Positions 27,283-33,796 of a stretch of 33,796 nucleotides of DNA are shown piece after piece. Position 1 is the stretch's first letter, and every line of letters starts with the position of its first letter. The translations under genes were made by a program, and so were the position numbers. The stretch spans positions 1 through 33,796 of the forward strand of contig JAFZSR010000122.1 in the NCBI GenBank assembly GCA_017619275.1, read 5' to 3'. Source of the DNA: Prevotella sp. (lineage in GTDB: Bacteria; Bacteroidota; Bacteroidia; Bacteroidales; Bacteroidaceae). The notes under the pieces are model-generated. The model saw only the letters and a program-made list of their open reading frames with translations, was not told the DNA's origin and did no database searches.

Positions 27283-28779
27283 ATGATTACCCGATGCGGC
27301 TTCAAGGCATTTCTCACCCACGTCACCCCTCCCTTTAGGGAGGGGCTGGGGGTAGGCTCTCTCCCCTCCCTATGGGGGAGGGGTTGGGGGTGGGGCCTCC
27401 TTTTCTCCCTCCCCTTTTGGGGAGGGCTGGGGTGGGGCTTCCCTCTCTCTGCCCAGCAGCTACATCGCTATAATCCCAATTTCGGCTTGTCGGCAGAGCA
27501 CTTCTGCGACACCATCAGCATCGACGTGGAGGACGACCTCATCCTCGTACCCGTGCAGATAGATGACAAGGTGTATCGCTTCTGCCTCGACACGGGTTCC
27601 AGTCAGGGCATGGTGTATGCCAATAGCAACATTCCTGATCTCGTGCCTCTGGGAAACATCATCTCCCGCGATGCAAACAATCATGTCGACACGGTGCAGG
27701 TCATACAGCTGCCGCCCTTCACTCTTCCAACGAATAGCTCTCAACTCACCATCAGCGGCTATGTGGCATCGCTCATGCCGCGACACTCCATCAGCGATAA
27801 GTATGATGCCATTATCGGCTTCGACCTCTTCAATCGTGGCATCTGTGCAAAAATCGATAAGCAGCGGGGTTTACTGATTCTCACCGATGAGAAGAAACTC
27901 TTCCGGGCCGAGGAAAAGGTGGGCTACACGCTGCGATACAAACTGAAGTGGTTCGTGCCTTATCTGTATGTGAGTCCCTTCGTCAGGCATACCGACGAGG
28001 CTCTCTTCGACACGGGGGCACCGCTGTTCTACACGATGAGCCGCGAGAGTTTCGACGAGCATCTGGCCTCCGACCTCGCCAACCTGCACAAGAACCTCGG
28101 GTCCGGCATTGAGCGACAGGTGGAAGGGCGTGCCGAAGGACATCTCACGCTCGGTGGCTTCGGACTCGAGAAGAAAGACGAAGTGGTGTTCCTGCATCTC
28201 GACCGGTTGAAATGGGGCGACTTCGCATTCACCGACCTGCACACCATCACCACGCAGGGAGCCTCGAAGATTGGAGCGAAACTCCTCGACTTCGGCAGCG
28301 TCATCATCAATCCCTTCCGCAAGCACATCACCTTCCAACCATATCCCGCTGCAGTCCCCTCCTCCGGGGAGGAGGGGTTAGGGGTGGTAGCGAATCCCTC
28401 ATTCGCGACGGAGGGCAAGGGGTTAGGGGTGGTAGCGAAACCCTCCCCCTCGGGGGAGTTGGAGGGGGGCTCTTCTTCCCTCCCTACGGGGGAGGGTCAG
28501 GGTGGGGCTCCTTCCTCCGTCCGCGTTGGCAACAAACAGTTCAGCGTGGCCTTCGTTCCCTACAAGGGACAAGCCGTCGTAGGACTCATCTGGGAAGGTA
28601 GTCCCCCTTATAAGGCGGGCATGCGACAGGGCGACGTCATCTTGCAAATAGACCAGCGTCCCATCACCTCCTTCGCCGACTTCCAGCGCTTTGGCTTCAT
28701 CAAGGGCGAGCGTCACCGCTTCCGCCTCCGCGATGAGCAAGGCATCGAGAAAATAGTAGAATGTATCATCAAAGAATAA
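27283..28779 (+). CDS. Retropepsin-like aspartyl protease with C-terminal PDZ domain
   Basis: Predicted exported or membrane-linked protease of 498 residues from the ATG at 27283. Two aspartic protease motifs are visible, Asp103 in CLDTGSS and Asp243 in LFDTGAP, giving a single-chain pepsin-like pair. A PDZ domain occupies about residues 430-498 (GLIWEGSPPYKAGM, RQGDVILQIDQRPI). Two segments are repeat-derived: residues about 14-53, which include the only candidate signal peptide (LLFSLPFWGGLGWGFPLSA before QQ), and residues about 358-409, a linker between protease and PDZ. Without them the protein would be near 405 residues. It is followed 25 bp later by a membrane-bound transcription regulator, so a signalling role is possible. 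Substrate unknown. Confidence 0.83.
   Translation: MITRCGFKAFLTHVTPPFREGLGVGSLPSLWGRGWGWGLLFSLPFWGGLGWGFPLSAQQLHRYNPNFGLSAEHFCDTISIDVEDDLILVPVQIDDKVYRFCLDTGSSQGMVYANSNIPDLVPLGNIISRDANNHVDTVQVIQLPPFTLPTNSSQLTISGYVASLMPRHSISDKYDAIIGFDLFNRGICAKIDKQRGLLILTDEKKLFRAEEKVGYTLRYKLKWFVPYLYVSPFVRHTDEALFDTGAPLFYTMSRESFDEHLASDLANLHKNLGSGIERQVEGRAEGHLTLGGFGLEKKDEVVFLHLDRLKWGDFAFTDLHTITTQGASKIGAKLLDFGSVIINPFRKHITFQPYPAAVPSSGEEGLGVVANPSFATEGKGLGVVAKPSPSGELEGGSSSLPTGEGQGGAPSSVRVGNKQFSVAFVPYKGQAVVGLIWEGSPPYKAGMRQGDVILQIDQRPITSFADFQRFGFIKGERHRFRLRDEQGIEKIVECIIKE
27325..27440. repeat. Three GGGAGGGG-type repeats at the start of the protease gene
   Basis: Three tandem members of the CCCTCC-loop-GGAGGGG-n-GGGGTGGGG family lie here (CTCCCTTTAGGGAGGGGCTG, CCTCCCTATGGGGGAGGGG, CTCCCCTTTTGGGGAGGG). 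They are translated in frame as Gly-Trp/Gly-Leu-rich sequence at the N-terminus of the protease. Confidence 0.88.
28354..28508. repeat. Composite repeat between protease and PDZ domains
   Basis: A perfect-length 37-bp GTCCCCTCC...GGTGGTAG element (28354-28390) is followed by a partial second copy and then a 68-bp element (28441-28508, CCCTCCCCCTCGGGGGAGTT onward). The last element also lies inside the DUF2723 gene at 31691-31757, where it is read in a different frame. Confidence 0.9.
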
Positions 28780-28804
28780 ACCTCAACTTCTCAACATCAA
28801 CCCT

Positions 28805-29521
28805 ATGAACCCCAGATTTGCCGTCATCGTATTCCTGTTCTTCACCATTTCATCGGTGTTGTCGGGAATGAAAAGTTTTAATGATACCCGTGAAATGGTG
28901 GATGCCGATTTGCATCAGGCACTTGTTCTGACGCTGGCAGCGCAGGACCACACCGTCATCACCCCCGACACCATTCGTAACTATCGCGCCAGTCTCGCCA
29001 TCGGTGAACTCCGCGACACGGCCTATCTGGCCTATACCCTGCAAGGCGAGATACAGGCAAAGTGCTCCTGGGCGGCCGTCTTTTGGCTGAGCGACCAGCG
29101 CCTCTCCGGCCTTTTCGCCTTCCTTGCTGCCTGCTGGGCCATTGCCTCACTCCTTTGGTATCGTCGAAAAACGCTCCAAAGCCTTTCAACGCTCCCATAC
29201 ACCCCATCCGCTGCTCCTGCAGCAGACCCTTCCTTCGGTGGACTGCGCTACGATGAGGCTACGCAGCATTTCTACAATCCGCAGGGCGAGCCCGTTCATC
29301 TCACACCCATGCAGCATCATCTGCTCACGATGTTCTTCCTCTCGCCGCAACATGAACTGTCGCATAGCGAGATCGCCGATGCCCTCTGGCCGAAAAAGCC
29401 CGATGCCTCGGAAACCCTCTACACCCTCATCCGCCGCCTGAAGGTTGTCCTCGCCCAGCATAGCACCCTCACAGTCGTCGTCGACCGTGGCCGCAGCTAC
29501 AAGTTGGAGTCCCAACCCTAA
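28805..29521 (+). CDS. ToxR-like membrane-bound winged-helix regulator
   Basis: Protein of 238 residues with two membrane segments (about 5-22 and 101-119) enclosing a periplasmic domain of about 78 residues. A Pro/Ala linker and a C-terminal OmpR/ToxR-type winged helix (about 145-236) follow: HLTPMQHHLLTMFF, SHSEIADALWP, ETLYTLIRRLKVVL and the wing VVVDRGRSYKLE. The topology places the DNA-binding domain in the cytoplasm, so it could act as a one-component sensor. It follows the retropepsin/PDZ gene by 25 bp and is probably co-transcribed with it. No receiver domain or kinase is present. The regulon is unknown; nothing ties it to the mannan locus except distance. Confidence 0.83.
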   Translation: MNPRFAVIVFLFFTISSVLSGMKSFNDTREMVDADLHQALVLTLAAQDHTVITPDTIRNYRASLAIGELRDTAYLAYTLQGEIQAKCSWAAVFWLSDQRLSGLFAFLAACWAIASLLWYRRKTLQSLSTLPYTPSAAPAADPSFGGLRYDEATQHFYNPQGEPVHLTPMQHHLLTMFFLSPQHELSHSEIADALWPKKPDASETLYTLIRRLKVVLAQHSTLTVVVDRGRSYKLESQP

Positions 29522-29583
29522 TCTCTTCTCCACTCGCCCCGTGACGGACGAGGGTAAAGCACAAGCTTTGGCCCAATCATATT

Positions 29584-29760
29584 ATTTATCAAGAATTAGA
29601 GAATTAGAGAATTTCTCTGCATGAGTGGGAATTAAAAAGAATTTGAGAAGAAATTGCAAGCAATTTCCTGTTTCCTTGCAGTCATTCTCGTCTCTTGCGG
29701 CGAATTCTTATCAATTCATTTGAAGAAAAAAATTCTCAAATTCTCTAATTCTTGATAAAT
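29584..29760. repeat. 177-bp element with 30-bp terminal inverted repeats
   Basis: The left arm 29584-29613 (ATTTATCAAGAATTAGAGAA...) and the right arm 29731-29760 are inverted copies with one mismatch over 30 bp. The interior holds a small palindrome GAAATTGCAAGCAATTTC and no ORF. MITE-like in shape, though I see no clear target-site duplication. The flanking bases 29522-29583 hold nothing recognisable. Confidence 0.8.
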
Positions 29761-29783
29761 AAAAAAACTCCCACGAAGTGGAT

Positions 29784-29842
29784 TTGTCAGACAATTGTCA
29801 GACTCTTTTTTCGGCTGACAATAGGTAAAGGTTGTACCTTTG
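29784..29842 (+). promoter_or_regulatory. Promoter of the DUF2723 gene with TTGTCAG sites
   Basis: TACCTTTG at 29835-29842 is a full TAnnTTTG match. TTGTCAGAC occurs twice in direct order (29784-29792 and 29795-29803), and CTGACAA at 29815-29821 is the inverted core, at the place expected for a -33 element. This looks like an operator cluster. The ATG at 29847 begins 4 bp after the -7 box, so the transcript would be nearly or fully leaderless. Confidence 0.55.
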
Positions 29843-29846
29843 CCGC

Positions 29847-32800
29847 ATGAAACGATTCGCTTTTGATTATCGAAGTGCCGATACGGCTATGGGATGGCTG
29901 GTATTTGCCATCGCCGCTTTCACGTATGTTTCTACCTTGGAACCCACCGCCTCGTTTTGGGATTGTCCGGAGTTCATCCTGAGTGGATATAAACTGGAAG
30001 TGGGTCATCCGCCTGGAGCACCGTTTTACATGCTTGCCGCCAATGTCGCCTCGCAGTTGGCAGCTGACAAGACCCAGGTGGCTTATATGGTGAACCTCAT
30101 GAATGCATTGCTGTCGGCAGCAACGGTGATGTTCCTCTTCTGGACAATTACTCATCTCGTCCGGCAGCTCTCTCCGTGCGAAGCACATCCCAACCTTTCT
30201 AAACCCTCTCAATTTGCCCCGCAGGGGTTGCTGGCAGGCTTCGTCGGCGCACTCATCTATTGCTTCTCCGATACGTTCTGGTTCTCGGCTGTTGAGGGCG
30301 AGGTGTATGCCTTCTCGTCGTTCTTTACTGCCATCGTATTCTGGCTCATCCTGAAGTGGGAGCAGCATGCCGACGAGCCTCATGCCGACCGATACCTTGT
30401 CCTCATCGCCTACATGACGGGTCTCTCCATCGGTGTGCACCTTCTCAACCTGCTCTGCCTGCCCTCCATCGTCTTGGTATGGTACTACCGCCGACACCCT
30501 GATGCAACACTTGGTGGGTCGCTCAAGGCGCTGGCGGTGTCGTTCCTTCTGTTGGCTGGCGTGCTTTATGGTGTCATCCCCGGCATTGTGAAAATTGCCG
30601 GTTGGTGTGAGCTGCTGTTTGTCAATGTGCTGCACTGCCCTTACAACACAGGCGTCTACATTTATGTCGTACTTTTGTTTCTGGCTATTGCGTCGGGCCT
30701 TTGGCTCACATTGCGTCGCGGCAAACGACTTTGGAACACAGCTCTTCTCTGCTTGCTCATGCTCGTCATTGGCTATAGCAGCTATGCAGTCATCCTGATT
30801 CGTTCTGCAGCCAATCCGCCGATGGACCAGAACTCGCCCGACGATGTCTTCACACTCGCAAGCTATCTCGCCCGCGACCAGTATGGCCAGCGTCCGTTGT
30901 TCTATGGCCAGGCTTACACGTCGTAGCCGGTCTATGAACCTGTCGCAGGTTCCAATATGATGCGCATGAAACTCAAGAAGGGCGCTCCCGTATACAAGCG
31001 AAAGCCCGCATCGCCCGGCAATGGCCAGCAGCGAGACGAATACTATGTTGCAGAGACGCAGGATAGAATTGTGTATGCACAAAACATGCTGTTCCCGCGC
31101 ATGTGGGACTCGCAGAAAGCGGAGGCCTATGAACAGTGGATGGGTGGTGTCAGCTGCCGGATGGTGCCTTACGACTATGGGGGTGAACGGGTCAATGTGA
31201 AGATGCCTACGCAATGGGAGAACCTGCGCTTCTTCCTGTCCTATCAGTGTAACTTCATGTACTGGCGCTACTTCATGTGGAACTTCTGCGGACGTCAGAA
31301 CGATGTGCAGGGACAAGGTGAACTTGAACACGGCAACTGGATAACGGGCATTCCGCTACTCGACGACCTGCGGCTTGGCAACCAGTCGTTGTTGCCCGAC
31401 GACTTGCGCAATAACAAAGGACGGAATGTATACTTTGGCTTGCCATTGTTGCTTGGTCTCCTCGGCCTTTTTTGGCAAGGGCTGCGACGGGGGCAGCGTG
31501 GCATCCAACAGTTCTGGGTGGTGTTCTTCCTGTTTTTCATGACGGGGCTCGCCATTGTTGTCTACCTCAACCAGAACCCACTGCAGGTGCGCGAACGCGA
31601 CTATGCCTACGCCGGCTCCTTCTACGCCTTCGCCATCTGGTGCGGCCTCGGCGTCGCCGCCCTCAACAACCTGCTCCTCTCCCTCCCTCTCCCTCCCCCT
31701 CGGGGGAGTTGGAGGGGGACTCTTCTCCCTTCCCTGCTGGGGAGGATAGGCGTGGGGCTTATCCCTCTCCTCATGGCTTCGCAGAACTGGGACGACCACG
31801 ACCGCTCTCATCGTTTTGCTTGTCGCGACTTCGGGCGAGACTATCTGGAGTCATGCCAACGCGACGAGGACCCAACCTCTGGAGATGAAAGTAGGGGCGG
31901 ACACCCTATCCTTTTCTGCGATGGTGACAACGACACGTTTCCGCTCTGGTATAACCAAGAAGTAGAGGACGTGCGCACGGATGTGCGCGTGTGCAACCTT
32001 AGTTATTTACCTACCGACTGGTACATCGACCAGCAGCGACGGCCCAATGCCAATGCGCCTGCACTTCCAATCCCTTGGCAGTCGGCCGACTATGCAGGCG
32101 ACAAGCGTAACTTCATACCGATACAACCTGAGTTGCGACAGCAGGTGGAGGACTTCTGCCAGCAACATCCTGACGAAGCACGGCAGCAATTCGGTGACGA
32201 GCCGTTTGAATTGCGTAACATCCTGCGACACTGGGTGTGCAACAGCGATCCGTCGATGCAGGTCATCCCAACTGATAGCATCTATCTGCGCATCGATAAA
32301 CAGGCGGTGCGCGAAAGTGGTATGATGGCTCCCGACGGCCGGTCTGCTGCCATGCTCACCGATGAGGAGATTCCTGACCGCATGGAAATCTCGCTGAAAG
32401 GCTGGCGCGGATTGCACAAGGGGCAGCTGGCCTTCCTCGAGACGCTTGCCAATGCCAACTGGCGACGTCCTGTCTACGTCTGTTCCTCCGTACCCGCCAA
32501 CCATTATCTGAATCTCGACGAATATCTTACCCTCGAAGGCATCGCCGAACGCGTCACGCCCTTCCGTCATCTGCCTGACGAGGTGCGCGTAGATACTCGT
32601 CGCACCTATCAGAATCTCATGCATCGTTTTCGCTATGGCGGTCTCAGTCGTCCCGGACTCTACCTCGATCCTACCACCGTGAACATGTGTTGTCGCATGC
32701 GTCTCTCCTTCGCACAGTTGGCTCTGCAACTGCTGAAGGATAATCCAGAAAAAGCCCTAAAGGTGTTGCAGCGGTGTGATCACGAACTGCCTGCCTACAA

Positions 32801-33092
32801 TCTGCCTTTCAGCTACGAGAGCGGTGCTCATTATCTGGCACGTGCCTATGCCCTATTGGGAAAGGAAGCGCAGGCTTGGCGGCACATCGATGCCGTTTGG
32901 AATCTTTCCTCACAGTATTTGCGCTGGATGCTCTCCCTCTCCGACAACCGTCGTTCTGGCTATGCCCGTCTCTACCAGCAACATTTCGCCGTGCTCTATC
33001 ACCTTCTGCAATCAGCCCAACTCCTCGACCCCACGCGCGCCCAACAGATGTCCCACCAACTCCTCGCCTTTCAGCAGGCATGGGAACAGTAA
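29847..33092 (+). pseudogene. DUF2723 membrane glycosyltransferase-like protein, interrupted by one in-frame TAG
   Basis: The 5' part (359 codons, to the TAG at 30924-30926) and the 3' part lie in the same frame. Together they match one DUF2723 protein of about 1080 residues. The first part has FWDCPEFI and GHPPGAPFYM, typical of the family, and about eight membrane segments. The second part continues with YKRKPASP, more membrane helices and VRERDYAYAGSFYAF, then a long soluble C-terminal domain with repeat-like helices. The family is GT-C-like; the animal member TMEM260 is an O-mannosyltransferase. The TAG is followed 9 nt later by a perfect 7-bp hairpin (GAACCTG/CAGGTTC). A nonsense mutation or sequence error is most likely; read-through is possible. 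The second part could start at ATG 30957. Residues about 615-637 are repeat-derived. Confidence 0.85.
31691..31757. repeat. Repeat element inside the DUF2723 gene
   Basis: This element of about 67 bp begins CCCTCCCCCTCGGGGGAGTT, and its second half ends GGCGTGGGG. It is the counterpart of 28441-28508 in the protease gene. Here it is translated as a Leu/Pro/Arg/Gly stretch after ALNNLL, in a loop or helix end of the membrane region. Confidence 0.88.
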
Positions 33093-33139
33093 TATGCTAC
33101 ACATTCGTTTTGCCGTTATGTCGTTAGTTTTGGCAACGA

Positions 33140-33372
33140 TATCGCAGATGGCAGAATACCCTCCGCAGTAAGACCCCAAAGGGGTCGCACTATGCATAAC
33201 CGCAGGTCTTGACCTGCGGTGGGTGTAACCAAACAGGGGACGACTTCGAAGATGTCGCACAATAGCACCATTATTCTTATTGTGCGACCCCTTTGGGGTC
33301 GTGGCCATGTGGATGCCCTACACCGCAGGTCAAGACCTGCGGTTAAGCACATGTGACCCCTTTGGGGTCCTT
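33140..33372. repeat. Palindrome-rich repeat, right copy
   Basis: Positions 33140-33317 are the inverted counterpart of 3-181. A further module to 33372 adds another CCGCAGGTCAAGACCTGCGG palindrome and another GACCCCTTTGGGGTC hairpin. It lies just after the DUF2723 gene and may also end its transcript. Positions 33093-33139 and 33373-33580 hold no gene I can support; the latter is very AT-rich and may act as an upstream promoter element. Confidence 0.82.
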
Positions 33373-33581
33373 TCTCTATTCAACTTTGTGCCAACTGCGA
33401 TGTTATTGCTTTAGTTTTTTGCATTGTATTCGTTTATTTTTTACATTGTATTTCTTAATGTCTCTATGTCGAATTTTGCCATGTCTTTTTGCTGAAGCCA
33501 CCTCTTTTGTGCCTCTTTTTCCTTGATTTATGTCAAGAAAGCATAATTTTCGCTGATTTTTGGAAAATAATCGCAAAAATA

Positions 33582-33613
33582 TTTGGTAGGTTCGCGAAAA
33601 AGCAGTACTTTTG
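33582..33613 (+). promoter_or_regulatory. Strong promoter, probably of an rRNA operon
   Basis: TTTG at 33582-33585 and TACTTTTG at 33606-33613 fit the -33 and -7 elements. They are preceded by about 170 bp of AT-rich DNA. The absence of an ORF downstream and the boxA-like word below suggest a stable-RNA promoter. Confidence 0.6.
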
Positions 33614-33796
33614 CATCCGCTTTCGAGGGACACCCCTTGGCAAGCGAACAAAAGAAGCGATCTTTGAACAGATTTACATAAGACAAGAAGTAGTAGTACA
33701 AGAAGCGTGCGTACGTTCTATTATATATATAATGTGAGGCGTATGCACTGGTAAGTTTTGCGAACCTGAGATTCTTTATGAGAGACTTCGATCTGG
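33614..33796 (+). other. Untranslated leader, probably upstream of 16S rRNA
   Basis: GATCTTTGAACA at 33660-33671 resembles the boxA antitermination element of rRNA leaders (TGCTCTTTAACA in E. coli). No convincing ORF follows. The window ends before a recognisable 16S start; the last bases (GACTTCGATCTGG) only faintly recall AGTTTGATCCTGG. Call based on promoter strength and boxA only. Confidence 0.45.

Noticed and set aside
29847-33092. Two separate functional DUF2723 genes
   Set aside because: Both parts share one frame, the family is a single long protein, and the second part lacks the conserved N-terminal motifs.
33403-33737. Two small open frames near the right end
   Set aside because: They lie in AT-rich promoter and leader DNA, lack ribosome-binding sites and family features, and conflict with the -7 promoter at 33606.
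33740-33796. Start of 16S rRNA
   Set aside because: The final bases only loosely resemble the conserved 5' end and miss several invariant positions; the window ends before a decision is possible.

Overview
The window looks like chromosome of a Bacteroidota, most likely Prevotellaceae-like. It has a SusC/SusD pair, lipoproteins with short MK-type signal peptides, and promoters of the Bacteroidota type (TAnnTTTG at -7). Its centre is a complete beta-mannan (probably galactomannan or acetylated glucomannan) utilisation locus. The genus is inferred, not proven.

Layout. Positions 1-235 hold a palindrome-rich repeat and a terminator. A minus-strand gene run (9249 down to 286) encodes a secreted CE7 acetyl esterase, a GH26 mannanase lipoprotein, a GH130 mannosylglucose phosphorylase, a GPH-family sugar symporter, a cellobiose/mannobiose 2-epimerase and a GH36 alpha-galactosidase. 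A 404-bp divergent control region (9250-9653) follows. On the plus strand lie SusC, SusD, two IPT/TIG surface glycan-binding lipoproteins, a small unrecognised lipoprotein and a second GH26 mannanase, closed by a strong terminator at 20919. Then come a 22-bp tandem array, a very large DUF4011-type helicase/nuclease with a transglutaminase-like N-terminus (21375-26888), a retropepsin/PDZ protein paired with a ToxR-like membrane transcription regulator (27283-29521), and a DUF2723 membrane glycosyltransferase-like gene interrupted by one in-frame TAG (29847-33092). The right end has a second, inverted copy of the left-end repeat and what looks like the promoter and leader of an rRNA operon.

How the mannan genes work together (known pathway, matched here by gene content and order). 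Surface GH26 enzymes, the esterase and SGBP/SusCD debranch, cut and import mannan oligosaccharides. GH36 removes galactose. The symporter takes up mannobiose, the epimerase turns it into mannosylglucose, and the GH130 enzyme phosphorolyses this to mannose 1-phosphate and glucose.

The most unusual property is the density of short palindromic repeat families. They fill nearly every intergenic gap and are also translated in frame inside at least five proteins: the esterase, the second mannanase, the helicase (twice), the retropepsin (twice) and the DUF2723 protein. One composite element of about 68 bp is read in two different frames in two unrelated genes. This resembles the Rickettsia palindromic elements that are embedded in proteins, and I consider it the best candidate for something under-described here.
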